Source of the DNA: Solwaraspora sp. WMMD791
GTDB taxonomy: Bacteria > Actinomycetota > Actinomycetes > Mycobacteriales > Micromonosporaceae
Reading direction: 5' to 3'
NCBI RefSeq assembly: GCF_029581195.1
Contig: NZ_CP120737.1
Location: forward strand, 186,001 to 250,000
Length of the DNA: 64,000 nucleotides
Every line of letters starts with the position of its first letter. Position 1 is the first letter of the stretch. Shown here one piece after another: positions 17,489-25,442 of this stretch. Position numbers and translations under genes: made by a program. The notes under the pieces are model-generated. The model had not been told where the DNA came from, made no database searches, and saw nothing but the letters and a program-made list of their open reading frames with translations.

Positions 17489-18306
17489 GCCTCACGCTGC
17501 TGCGGCGGGCCGTCGGGCAGATCCTGCTCACCGTCCTCGGCCTGGCCGTCCTGGTGCCGTTCGCCTGGATGCTGGTCTCCTCGGTCAAACTGGACTCGCA
17601 GGTGCTGACGGTGCCGATCCAGTGGATCCCGCAGGAGTTCCACTTCGACAACTACCTGCGCATCTGGGACCGCATCCCGCTCGCCACCTACCTGTACAAC
17701 TCGATGTTCCTCAGTGTCACCATCACGTTCCTGCAGGTGCTGACCGGCAGCTTCGCCGCGTACGGCTTCGCGAAGATCAGCTTCCCGGGCCGGGACCTGC
17801 TGTTCCTCGCCTACATCGCCACGATCGCCGTGCCGTGGCAGGCGTACATGGTGCCGCAGTACATCATCATGGAACGGCTCGGCCTGGTGAACACCCACCT
17901 GTCGCTGATCCTGCTGCAGGCGTTCGGCGCCTTCGGCGTGTTCCTGATGCGCCAGTACTACCTGACCATCCCCGACGAGCTGACCGAGGCCGCCCGCATC
18001 GACGGGCTCAGCGAGTACGGCATCTGGGCCCGCATCGTGCTGCCGCTGTCCAAGCCGGCGCTGGCCAGCCTGGCGCTGCTCACCTTCGTCAACACCTGGA
18101 ACGACTACATGGGACCGTTCATCTACCTGACCAGCAACGAGCTGTGGACCGTACAGATCGGCCTACGGACTTTCATCGGCCTCTACGAAGCCGAGTACGC
18201 CATGATCATGACCGGTTCGGTGCTGTCGATCCTGCCGATCCTGGTCGTCTTCCTGCTCGGCCAGCGCTACTTCGTGCAGGGCATCGCCACGAGTGGGTTG
18301 AAGTGA
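17485..18306 (+). CDS. Sugar ABC transporter permease, MalG/UgpE type
   Basis: A 273-residue permease with six predicted spans. The EAA loop TEAARIDGLSEYGIWARIVLPLSKPAL is at about residues 170-196, and the C-terminus ends in the short LGQRYFVQGIATSGLK tail usual for MalG-like proteins. AAGGGG precedes the ATG, which overlaps the upstream stop. No ATPase gene is in this operon. In Streptomyces one shared MsiK ATPase drives several such importers, and I expect the same here. Confidence 0.92.
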   Translation: MSLTLLRRAVGQILLTVLGLAVLVPFAWMLVSSVKLDSQVLTVPIQWIPQEFHFDNYLRIWDRIPLATYLYNSMFLSVTITFLQVLTGSFAAYGFAKISFPGRDLLFLAYIATIAVPWQAYMVPQYIIMERLGLVNTHLSLILLQAFGAFGVFLMRQYYLTIPDELTEAARIDGLSEYGIWARIVLPLSKPALASLALLTFVNTWNDYMGPFIYLTSNELWTVQIGLRTFIGLYEAEYAMIMTGSVLSILPILVVFLLGQRYFVQGIATSGLK

Positions 18307-19004
18307 GCGCGGCCGGGGTGCGCCAACCGCTGCGGCCGTCGCTGGCCGCGCGGGTCAACGTCGGCGCGGACACCTGGTCGGTCATCTGGTCGCTGGTGCA
18401 CCGGGTGCTGGTGGTCAACCTCGGGCTGGCCATCACCAACCTGCCGCTGCTGGTCGCGCTCGCCGTCGTCGCCCAGCCGTGGCGCTACCCGGTCTTCTTC
18501 GGGTTGCTGGCGCTCAGCGTCGGGCCGGCGGTCGCCGCCGCGTTCGGCTACCTGCGGCAGGCCGAGGACGACGACCGGGCACCGGTACGTGAGTACTTCC
18601 GCGCGTACCGGCGGAACTTCGCCGCCGCGCTGGCCCGGTGGGCGGCGGCCACGGCGCTGATGGCGGTCCTGGTGACCGACATCGTCTGGCTGCACGACGC
18701 CGGCGCTGCAGCGGTGCTCGTACCGCTGCTGGTCGTCACCACCGTCGTGGTCCTCGCCGCGACGGTCCTGCTGCTGGCCCTGGTCGAGCTGGCCCCAGGC
18801 CTGGGCGTGCGGGCGGCCGTCCGGGCCGCGGCCTGGTCGGCGGTACGCCGGACACCGTTGAGCCTGCTCAGCCTGGTCGTGCTGCTGGCCGCCCTGCTGT
18901 CGGTCAACCAGGCACCGCTGCTGGCGCTGTCAACACTGCCCGGCTGCGCGCTGCTGGTCGTCTGGGTCAACAGCCGCGCCGCACTGACCCCCGCCCTGCC
19001 GTAG
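18303..19004 (+). CDS. YesL-like (DUF624) integral membrane protein
   Basis: A 233-residue membrane protein with about five hydrophobic spans (VLVVNLGLAITNLPLLVALAVV, FFGLLALSVGPAVAAAFGYL, ALMAVLVTDIVWL, VLVPLLVVTTVVVLAATVLLLALVE, LSLLSLVVLLAALLSV in fragments). The N-terminal part and a polar middle loop (EYFRAYRRNFAAALARW) match the DUF624/YesL family, which is regularly coded beside sugar ABC permeases, as in the Bacillus rhamnogalacturonan locus. GTG 18303 overlaps the MalG-type stop by 4 nt, so it belongs to the importer operon. Its function is not established; an accessory role in transport is usual speculation. Confidence 0.75.
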   Translation: MSAAGVRQPLRPSLAARVNVGADTWSVIWSLVHRVLVVNLGLAITNLPLLVALAVVAQPWRYPVFFGLLALSVGPAVAAAFGYLRQAEDDDRAPVREYFRAYRRNFAAALARWAAATALMAVLVTDIVWLHDAGAAAVLVPLLVVTTVVVLAATVLLLALVELAPGLGVRAAVRAAAWSAVRRTPLSLLSLVVLLAALLSVNQAPLLALSTLPGCALLVVWVNSRAALTPALP

Positions 19005-19020
19005 CCCTAGTGATGAGAAC

Positions 19021-19050
19021 GGCGTCACCGCTGCGCGAAGTGGTGACGCC
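19021..19050. terminator. Hairpin between convergent genes
   Basis: GGCGTCACC (19021-19029) pairs perfectly with GGTGACGCC (19042-19050) around a 12-nt loop. It lies 16 nt after the YesL-like gene and 15 nt before the end of the convergent protease-like gene, so it can serve both. Confidence 0.65.
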
Positions 19051-19065
19051 GCCCTCGGCGGATGA

Positions 19066-20250
19066 TCAGGACGTGGCGATGGTGGCCCCGTACTCGGCGA
19101 GGCTGTCCATGATGTCGACGTACCAGATGACGCTGGAGCCCGCGACGGTGCCCTGGTAGATGGGGCAGACGGTATCGAGCACCCCGGCGCTCAGCGTGCC
19201 GCGCGCATTGACGGAGTAGCCGTCCTCCCGCACGGTGTAGACAGGGCCGCCGAGCCGGTCCGTGGTGAACACACACCCGCCGTCGGACTTCTCCGCTCGG
19301 ACCAGCGGCCCGATCAGATAGCCGATGTCGACATATTCGCCCGTCGCCTGCACCTGCATGTCGCAGAACTCGTCGTACTCACGCATGGTGCAGACGTAGT
19401 TGCCGACGTGACTGCCGTGTGCGTCGTGGACCCGACGGCCAGCGGTGCCGCGAGGCCAGTACATGAGGTTCTGGGGCCGCCACGATTCGACGAGCAGGAG
19501 GTCCTTGGCCTTGTTGGTGCCGAAGATGTCCCCGTGGGACATGTAGCTCACCGTCGTCTGATCTCCGTCATCACCGCACTGGCCGGAACTGACGATGTGC
19601 TTGTTGCTTCCGTAGTTGACGGTGAAGCCGAGAGTGCAGCTCAGTTGCGCGTCGACGTTCCGGAACTGGAAGCCGCCGCCGAACGGCGGCATTGTCGCAA
19701 TCTTGTTCGAGGGTTCGTCGCCGGCTGGCGCCACACCGGCCGTCACCACCTGTCGGCTGTCGCCGACGATGCCGCTGCCATCTGCTCGCGGTGCGGCCGA
19801 CGTGAGCCGGCCCTCGGTGACCGCTTCCCGGGCCAGGGCGGACAGCTCCGCCTCGGTATGGCGCGCCGGCCGGATCTGGACCGGCACCAGTTGATCCCGT
19901 GCGAGGCTGTGCACCGCTGAAGGCACCGACCCCTTCCAGTAGAGGTGGACCGCGCGGTCGGCCGGGTCGGCGGTGAGGCCGGCGTAGCCGGTGCCTTCTG
20001 TGTCTCGCAGGGCCTGCAGAGCGTCCGCTGCGACGTTGAGCTTGTCCTGCATGGTGAACAGCTCGGCCCAACTAGCGAAACCACCTGGGATGTCCATTGC
20101 CCTGACCGCGGCGGGCTCGATGTCCTCCGCAACCTGCGGGTGGGCCGCCGCCGGTGCTGGCGCTGCGGCGAGCAGTGCCGTGATCGTCAGGACGGCGGTC
20201 AGCCGGCCCGATCCGAACGTGCGTGATGCGGCGCTGCGGTGACCTCGCAT
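19066..20250 (-). CDS. Secreted chymotrypsin-fold protein with lost catalytic residues
   Basis: A 394-residue exported protein with a signal peptide to about residue 36 (LLAAAPAPAAA), a helical prodomain-like part (about 45-150) and a C-terminal domain resembling streptogrisin/alpha-lytic (S1E) proteases. The framework is kept: CTLGFTVN, a following C225, the C-x-C pair around VCTMREYDEFC, and LGGPVY. However the catalytic His of the TAGHC motif is Gln224 (SSGQC) and the Ser of GDSGGP is Leu333 (DRLGGP); only an Asp (Asp250) may remain. It should therefore be proteolytically inactive and may bind or inhibit. ATG 20250 has GGAGA upstream. Base composition is lower in GC than its left neighbours. 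Confidence 0.75.
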   Translation of the reverse strand: MRGHRSAASRTFGSGRLTAVLTITALLAAAPAPAAAHPQVAEDIEPAAVRAMDIPGGFASWAELFTMQDKLNVAADALQALRDTEGTGYAGLTADPADRAVHLYWKGSVPSAVHSLARDQLVPVQIRPARHTEAELSALAREAVTEGRLTSAAPRADGSGIVGDSRQVVTAGVAPAGDEPSNKIATMPPFGGGFQFRNVDAQLSCTLGFTVNYGSNKHIVSSGQCGDDGDQTTVSYMSHGDIFGTNKAKDLLLVESWRPQNLMYWPRGTAGRRVHDAHGSHVGNYVCTMREYDEFCDMQVQATGEYVDIGYLIGPLVRAEKSDGGCVFTTDRLGGPVYTVREDGYSVNARGTLSAGVLDTVCPIYQGTVAGSSVIWYVDIMDSLAEYGATIATS

Positions 20251-20289
20251 TGATCGTCTCCATCGACAAGGGATTCGGCGAGCACCTCC

Positions 20290-20318
20290 ACCATATGTTC
20301 GTATAGTGATCACATCAA
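20290..20318 (-). promoter_or_regulatory. Promoter of the protease-like gene
   Basis: On the complement a -35 TTGATG (20313-20318) and -10 TATGGT (20290-20295) are separated by 17 bp, 40 nt before the start codon, in an AT-rich patch. Confidence 0.45.
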
Positions 20319-20569
20319 CACTCAATGTCATCCCACTGTGGATCATCGAACGTGGCCTGCATGGAAAGCGTGCGGACCGGATCGTCGGCCCTTGAGCTCC
20401 GCGAGGAGATCTTTCCGGCGAGGAGTTGCCTGGCCGGACCCGGTCCTCAAACGTGTGTTCTAAAGTCCTGCTCAGTCGCTGTCCTGGCGGTTGATTGACG
20501 GGGTCGTGAACCCTCTCGCCAGCGTCGATGTGACAACTAGTTGGCAATTTACGTGAAGCTCACGGCCAT

Positions 20570-20597
20570 TTGTTAATGACGGCACTCCTGGTATTGT
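20570..20597 (+). promoter_or_regulatory. Promoter of the ParA/SAP/HEPN cassette
   Basis: A -35 TTGTTA (20570-20575) and -10 TATTGT (20592-20597) are spaced by 16 bp and end 35 bp before the ParA start at 20633. The surrounding DNA (20540-20600) is unusually AT-rich for the window. Confidence 0.4.
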
Positions 20598-20632
20598 CGC
20601 CGGATCTGCTTGTCGATCGACGGGAGCACTCC

Positions 20633-21574
20633 GTGCAGGTCATCGCGATCATGAACTACAAAGGTGGTGTCGGCAAGACGACACTAACGGCAAATCTGGG
20701 TGCCGATGTTGCGAGTCGTGGGCACAAGGTGCTACTGATCGACCTTGATCCGCAGGCGAACCTTACCTTCTCTTTCTACAGCGTAGACCAGTGGCGGGAG
20801 GAGCTCAGCAAGGACGCGACGATCATGCGGTGGTATGAGGGGGAGATGCCGGGCCGTGAGGTCGAACTGCAGGATCTCATCGTTACGCCGCCTCGGGTCA
20901 ACGCGGAACTGGAGGAGTCGGGGGGTCGACTCGACCTGATCTCCTCGCACCTGAAGCTCATTGACATCGACCTGCGACTCGCTGCGCGCCTCGGCGCCGG
21001 TACCACCCTCGGTGAGTCCAAGCGTAAGTTCCTCGACCTGCACGGATGTCTCGCGCGTGCGCTCCGGCACGAGGAGTTCGAGCGGTACGATCTCGTCCTC
21101 ATCGACTGCGCGCCGAACTTCGGCCTGGTCACCAAGACTGCGATTGTCGCCAGCGACCATGTCCTGGTGCCGGCCAAGCCCGACTACCTGTCCACGCTCG
21201 GCATCCAGTATCTGGCCAGCAACTGTGACGAACTGGTCGCAGAGTACAACGATTATGTCAATCACGGCGCCGCAAAGAATGACAGTGACAGGGCTATCCG
21301 GACCAGGTATCTCGGGGTGGTCTTCACAATGGTGAAGTTCCACGCCAAGAAGCCAATCGGTGCTCAGCGGTACTACATGGAAGATGTTCGCCTCAACAGC
21401 GACATCCTGCCGCTAAACGGCATGATCCGGGACAGCCCTCGGTATTTCGGCGACGCAGGGGAAGGTGGTGTGCCGGCCGTGCTGCGTGCGCCGGTTACCG
21501 ACGACGTGGTCGTCGAGTTCCGCAAGCTGACCACGGAGATCCTCGACTCTGTCGGAACGGGGGCAGCACGGTGA
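20633..21574 (+). CDS. ParA/MinD-like P-loop ATPase
   Basis: A 313-residue ParA-family ATPase. The deviant Walker A motif KGGVGKTT is at residues 10-17, followed by LLIDLDPQANLTFSF (Walker A' region) and DLVLIDCAPNFGLVTKTAI (Walker B) near residue 160. Such ATPases dimerise on ATP and bind DNA non-specifically. GTG 20633 is selected because GGGAG lies 6 nt upstream and the P-loop then sits at the expected residue 10; longer starts add an unrelated leader. There is no ParB-like gene or visible parS repeat. Instead the gene overlaps by 4 nt a small SAP-like protein and is followed by a RAMA/CBS/HEPN protein. The C-terminal 90 residues, including VVFTMVKFHAKKPIGAQRYYMED, are typical of Soj-like proteins near effectors. 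Its role in partition is doubtful. Confidence 0.85.
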   Translation: MQVIAIMNYKGGVGKTTLTANLGADVASRGHKVLLIDLDPQANLTFSFYSVDQWREELSKDATIMRWYEGEMPGREVELQDLIVTPPRVNAELEESGGRLDLISSHLKLIDIDLRLAARLGAGTTLGESKRKFLDLHGCLARALRHEEFERYDLVLIDCAPNFGLVTKTAIVASDHVLVPAKPDYLSTLGIQYLASNCDELVAEYNDYVNHGAAKNDSDRAIRTRYLGVVFTMVKFHAKKPIGAQRYYMEDVRLNSDILPLNGMIRDSPRYFGDAGEGGVPAVLRAPVTDDVVVEFRKLTTEILDSVGTGAAR

Positions 21575-22071
21575 GGGACATCGAGCTGCTGCTGAGAGCG
21601 CAGGCGAGCATGGCGACGTTCCTCGCCGATTTGCCGAGCGACCGGCTCCTAGCCCTGGTCGAAGGGCGTGCCCGCCTGGCGCTGCTGGACCTTCTCAGCG
21701 ACGCGGCGACGACGACCGCCGAACCGCCATCTGCCGTACCCGTCGCCGCGCCATCGGTCGAGCCTGTCGCCGTACCGGGGGCTGAGCCCGCGCCCGCGCA
21801 GGTCACCCGGCGGCCGCCGGGCAGTCGCAAGCAGACGCTGCCGGACGAACTGTTCGACGCCGGTGCGGTGGTGACGCAGCTTCGCGCCTGCCAGACGATC
21901 GACGAGGCCACTGAACGGCTCGCGGCACTCAAGCTCAAGAAGACTCGGTTGCAGGAGATCGCAAAGACGCTCAACGTCCCGTCGAGCGGCAGGATGGACG
22001 AGGTCGCCAAGCGGATCCTCAACCTCCTCGTCGCCGGTCGTGGCAAACATGCCAACCTGCGGCGAGGCTGA
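21571..22071 (+). CDS. Small SAP-like protein of the ParA/HEPN cassette
   Basis: A 166-residue protein I do not recognise as a named family. Residues 1-45 are helical and leucine/alanine-rich, 46-82 form a flexible Pro/Ala/Val linker (repeated AVPVAAPSVEPVAVPG-type units), and 88-160 form a helical C-terminal domain. There, KLKKTRLQEIAKTLNVPSSGRMDEVAKRIL in sense (about 122-151) follows the helix-turn-helix layout of SAP/Rho-N DNA-binding domains. It begins at GTG 21571 in an overlap with the ParA stop, so the two are translated together. By position it may be the DNA-binding partner of the ParA-like ATPase in place of ParB; this is inference. Confidence 0.65.
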   Translation: MRDIELLLRAQASMATFLADLPSDRLLALVEGRARLALLDLLSDAATTTAEPPSAVPVAAPSVEPVAVPGAEPAPAQVTRRPPGSRKQTLPDELFDAGAVVTQLRACQTIDEATERLAALKLKKTRLQEIAKTLNVPSSGRMDEVAKRILNLLVAGRGKHANLRRG

Positions 22072-22079
22072 CGGGGCGG

Positions 22080-23480
22080 ATGAACGGAATGAGCGACAGC
22101 CAGTGGGAACCCCGCGTCGGGCCGACCCAGCGAACGACCTATCTGCTGGGCGGTCGTCGGGTTCGGGTGAGCGACTTGCTGCGCGCCGGTCTGCTGCGGC
22201 CAGGTGCGCGGCTACGGTTCGTCCGTCGGCGGGTCGGCGAGACCTACCACGCCGAGATCATCGAGAACGGCCGCATCCGGCTTCCCGACGGCCAGGAGTT
22301 CTCCTCACCGTCGGGAGCAGCGATGGCCGCCGCCGGAATGCGGGCGGTGGACGGCTGGCTGGCGTGGACAGTCGAGGAGAACGGGCGCCCGCTGGACGCA
22401 TTGCGCCAGGAACTGCTCGACCGCGCTGCGGCGGGTCCGCCTGATGAGCCCGGTGTCGAGGGATTCGACCGGAGGGTGCATCAACGGCTTCGGGAAGCAC
22501 GCCAGCGGGCGGAGGAGAACCAGCCCGAGCAGTTCTCAGTTCGCGAACTGCTGTCATTGTGGGGCGCCAAGGATCGTGGTGACCAGATCGGCCGGATCGA
22601 GGACGATCTTGCCAACCATGGGCTGGTGACCTCGCCGAGCTTCCGCAAGGTGACGCTGGACTCGACCGTACGGCTGGTGGTGGCATCCGGCGACACCGAC
22701 GACTCACCGGCTGCGGCAGCAGGTCCCGTAACAGTGGCAGGGCCTGCGGACGACCTGGACGACGACCCGATCGGGCTGACCGTCGGCAACCTGCCGTCCG
22801 CATTGGGTGGGCTGAAGCACGTCGCGCCCAACGCCACCTTCGACGAGGCCATCACCAAGATGCTCCTCAACGGCTACTCGCAACTGGCCGTGCTCAACGG
22901 ACCACGCAACCTTCGGGGCGCAGTCACCTGGCAGTCCATCGCCCACGCTCGTCATGCCGACCCGAACGCGAAGCTGACCGACGCGATCGATCCCGAGGCC
23001 GTCGCCGTACGCTACGACCGCGAGTTGATCGACGTGCTGCCCGATCTGCGGCGTGGCGGCTACGTGTTCGTCCGCGCCGAGGACAACGTGGTTGCCGGCA
23101 TCGTCACGACCGCTGACGTGGTGCAGGCGTACGGCGAGATGGCAATGCCCTTTTTTCAGATCGGCGAGTTGGACCGGAGCCTGCGTCGGATCATCACCCG
23201 TCGGGTCGACCTCGATCAGGTGGGCAAGCTGTGTAACCGTTCGGTCAACTCCTTTGACGACCTCAGCATGGGTGACTACCTGCGGGTCCTGGACGACACG
23301 AGCGTCTGGAGCACGTTGGGTTGGCCGCTCGACCGTCGGACGTTCATCGACCGACTGCACGAGATCCGGCATATCCGCAACGACGTCATGCATTTCAACC
23401 CGGACCCGCCACCGCCCGACACCATCGACAAGCTGCGCAAGGTCAACAGCCTGCTGCGGCATTACGGTGAGCTGGCCTGA
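22080..23480 (+). CDS. RAMA-CBS-HEPN domain protein, predicted RNase effector
   Basis: A 466-residue multidomain protein. Residues about 24-100 fit the RAMA domain (VRVSDLLRAGLLRPGARLRF, then EIIENGRIRLPDGQEFSSPSGAA), thought to recognise modified DNA. Residues about 150-200 look like a winged helix. Residues about 238-358 hold two CBS motifs (NATFDEAITKMLLNGYSQLAVL and REL-x-DVLPDLRRGGYVFV...GIVTTADVV), which bind adenine nucleotides. The C-terminal 100 residues are helical with Arg433-Asn-Asp-Val-Met-His438, the R-N-x3-H motif of HEPN ribonucleases, in the usual helix context HEIRHIRNDVMHF. It starts 8 nt after the SAP-like gene. Predicted mode: sense foreign or modified DNA, control by nucleotide, then cut RNA. 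Domain calls are from sequence pattern only. Confidence 0.72.
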   Translation: MNGMSDSQWEPRVGPTQRTTYLLGGRRVRVSDLLRAGLLRPGARLRFVRRRVGETYHAEIIENGRIRLPDGQEFSSPSGAAMAAAGMRAVDGWLAWTVEENGRPLDALRQELLDRAAAGPPDEPGVEGFDRRVHQRLREARQRAEENQPEQFSVRELLSLWGAKDRGDQIGRIEDDLANHGLVTSPSFRKVTLDSTVRLVVASGDTDDSPAAAAGPVTVAGPADDLDDDPIGLTVGNLPSALGGLKHVAPNATFDEAITKMLLNGYSQLAVLNGPRNLRGAVTWQSIAHARHADPNAKLTDAIDPEAVAVRYDRELIDVLPDLRRGGYVFVRAEDNVVAGIVTTADVVQAYGEMAMPFFQIGELDRSLRRIITRRVDLDQVGKLCNRSVNSFDDLSMGDYLRVLDDTSVWSTLGWPLDRRTFIDRLHEIRHIRNDVMHFNPDPPPPDTIDKLRKVNSLLRHYGELA

Positions 23481-23644
23481 CCGACGTCACCGCTGGCCCT
23501 TGGGACAAATGCCGCTCCGCTGACGTGGTCCCCTGGCAGAACCGTGTGTCAAAAGAGGATCGTGTAAGTAGAGGGGTACGGTCGGACATGGTGGCGCTCG
23601 GTTCGGCCGCGCCCCTCCACGCCGCCCGCTAGGGAGCCGCGACG

Positions 23645-24760
23645 ATGATCATCGTTGATCCACGCTGGCCGACCACCCTGCGTGCCTTGCGTAAGCAGTC
23701 TGGTCTCTCCTATCGGGAACTTGGACGACGGGTCGCCTACTCGTCCAGCTACCTGTGCGAACTCGAAGCTGGCCGCAAGACGCCGACGGTTCAGGTCGCC
23801 AGGCACCTCGACGTCGCACTCGGCGCGGGCGGTCGATTGGCGCAGCTTGTCGTCGACGACGCGGGGCAACTCGACGACGACCAGCGTTCCCGTCTCGCGG
23901 CCGGCGACACCAGTGCCGCCGCAGCAGAGGCACTGGCGGTGATTCTCGCCCAACATCGGCATCTCGAAGATGCCGTCGGATCGGCTGCGGTCGTCGACGC
24001 CGCAGCCGCGCACCTGGCTGCGGTCGAGCAGTTGACTTCCAGCGCCACCGGGGCTGGTCGAGCCAGGCTGCTGCATCTCGTCGCACAGTCCGCGCAACTG
24101 GTCGGATGGCTGCAGATGACCCTTGGCCGGTACGCGCAAGCCCGTCGAGTTCTCGCTCAGGCCGAAGCAGCGGCAGTGGCTGCGGGGGACGTCGACCTGA
24201 CCGCTCTCGTGATCAGCTTCCAGGGACATCTGGCGGAACTGTGCGGGCGTCCGGCGGAAGCTGCGGAACTGTCCCGAGCGGCGCTTGCTGGCGGCACCGA
24301 GGTCTATATCGGTGAGCGGGTCTACGACACACTTCAGCTCGCTCGGGCCGTGGCACACGTGGACGGCCGGCGCGCAGCGACTGAGACAATCCGAGAAGCT
24401 GATCAACTCGGTGCGGAGTTCGAGATCAGTGGCGGTGACCCGCCGCCGTGGCACTACTACCGGTCATCCGCCTTCCTGACGATGGAACGCGGCCTCGTAC
24501 ACGCGATCCATTCCGGCGTCGACCGGCATGCCGCCGATGCCGCGATCGCCGACCTGACCGCTGGTCTTGCTGCCCTTCCAGATGAGCAACGGCACGCGGA
24601 GTGGGCCGGTGACTACCTACTCGCGTTGGCCGACGTGCATTCGGCGATCGGCGACCGGAAAGCGGCGACCCTTGCGTTGGACGAAGTCGCTGTGGTCGCC
24701 GACGCCACCGGGTCGGCACGTCTGCGTCAAGCTGTTCGCAAGCGGCCGGCGAACGGCTGA
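23645..24760 (+). CDS. XRE-family regulator with C-terminal TPR-like domain
   Basis: A 371-residue regulator. The helix-turn-helix (LRALRKQSGLSYRELGRRVAYSSSYLCELEAGRKTPTVQVA in order) occupies residues about 9-50. The remainder is alpha-helical and alanine-rich with paired helices resembling TPR repeats, as in many actinomycete XRE proteins. AGGGAG precedes ATG 23645. It is transcribed in the same direction as the cassette 165 bp upstream but is separated from it by a promoter-sized gap, so membership is uncertain. Confidence 0.85.
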   Translation: MIIVDPRWPTTLRALRKQSGLSYRELGRRVAYSSSYLCELEAGRKTPTVQVARHLDVALGAGGRLAQLVVDDAGQLDDDQRSRLAAGDTSAAAAEALAVILAQHRHLEDAVGSAAVVDAAAAHLAAVEQLTSSATGAGRARLLHLVAQSAQLVGWLQMTLGRYAQARRVLAQAEAAAVAAGDVDLTALVISFQGHLAELCGRPAEAAELSRAALAGGTEVYIGERVYDTLQLARAVAHVDGRRAATETIREADQLGAEFEISGGDPPPWHYYRSSAFLTMERGLVHAIHSGVDRHAADAAIADLTAGLAALPDEQRHAEWAGDYLLALADVHSAIGDRKAATLALDEVAVVADATGSARLRQAVRKRPANG

Positions 24761-24987
24761 ACAGTAGACCTCACTGAATGTGCCGGGCAGGCTACTGGCA
24801 GAGGTTGTGCCGTCGCGTCCCACATCGGGGTTGTGAGTTCGGCGGCGGCGCGGCCTCGCGTTAGCTGGGCCCGACGTGTACCCGTGATCGCCTTCCCGCG
24901 TCGGGCCCGCCTGCTGGGCGGCGGCTCGGGGTCGACGTGGAGAGCCACCTCGGGTCGCCGCCCTCCAATTCTCGTTGAGGGGGCGTT

Positions 24988-25161
24988 GTGTTCGGGAAGT
25001 GGTTTCAACGTGCGGACGTACCGATGGACGTGGTGTATCCGGTGCCAGGTCGGCGGCGGTACGCCGACCGTACGGTGCCACCGTCGGACCGTCGGCCGGC
25101 GACCCGTACGGATCGGGCGCAGCACCGGGGCGGTAACGCCGGCCGGCACTACCTGCCATGA
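24988..25161 (+). CDS. Short basic protein, translationally coupled to the next gene
   Basis: A 57-residue open frame from GTG 24988, preceded by GAGGGGG (24977-24983). It begins MFGKWFQRADVPMDVVYP and is rich in Arg, Asp and Pro (RRRYADRTVPPSDRRP). The TGA stop overlaps the next ATG in ATGA (25158-25161), the same coupling seen between the two following genes. I do not recognise a family. The ribosome-binding site and overlap are the reasons to call it; coding status is otherwise unproven. Confidence 0.5.
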   Translation: MFGKWFQRADVPMDVVYPVPGRRRYADRTVPPSDRRPATRTDRAQHRGGNAGRHYLP

Positions 25162-25442
25162 GGACACCCGCAACCGGTAGGGAGCCGGTGCACGAGCCCG
25201 TACGGCCGTCGTGGTGCTGCGCGGTCTGTCCGGACGGGACGCCGTGGCCGTGTCCGCCGGGCCGGACGCAGTTGGCGGAGGCGTACGTCGGGGAGCCGGT
25301 CGCGTTGTCGGTCGACGTCGGCGAGCTGCTGACCCTGGCCGCCGAGGAGGCCGGTATCACCGACCCGGCCGAGCTGTACGAACGCTTCGTCTCCTGGACC
25401 TGGATCGACGGGACCTGGATCGACGCGGGTGGGCGGCCGTGA
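25158..25442 (+). CDS. Small cysteine-motif protein upstream of XRE regulator
   Basis: A 94-residue protein with a CCAVCPDGTPWPC motif (about 20-32) that could bind zinc, then a helical part LTLAAEEAGITDPAELYERFVSW. Similar small proteins commonly precede XRE regulators in Micromonosporaceae; the function is not known and the occasional flavin reductase label is doubtful. A 15-nt duplication near the 3' end gives TWIDGTWID. Its ATG overlaps the short gene before it and its TGA overlaps the GTG of the XRE gene after it, so the three form a tight operon. Confidence 0.7.
   Translation: MRTPATGREPVHEPVRPSWCCAVCPDGTPWPCPPGRTQLAEAYVGEPVALSVDVGELLTLAAEEAGITDPAELYERFVSWTWIDGTWIDAGGRP

Noticed and set aside
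20633-21574. Plasmid or chromosome partition locus
   Set aside because: No ParB, no parS-like repeats and no origin features; the neighbours are SAP-like and HEPN proteins.
23500-23508. TTGGGACAA as a further GntR operator before the XRE gene
   Set aside because: Only one arm of the palindrome matches; chance level for 9 bp.
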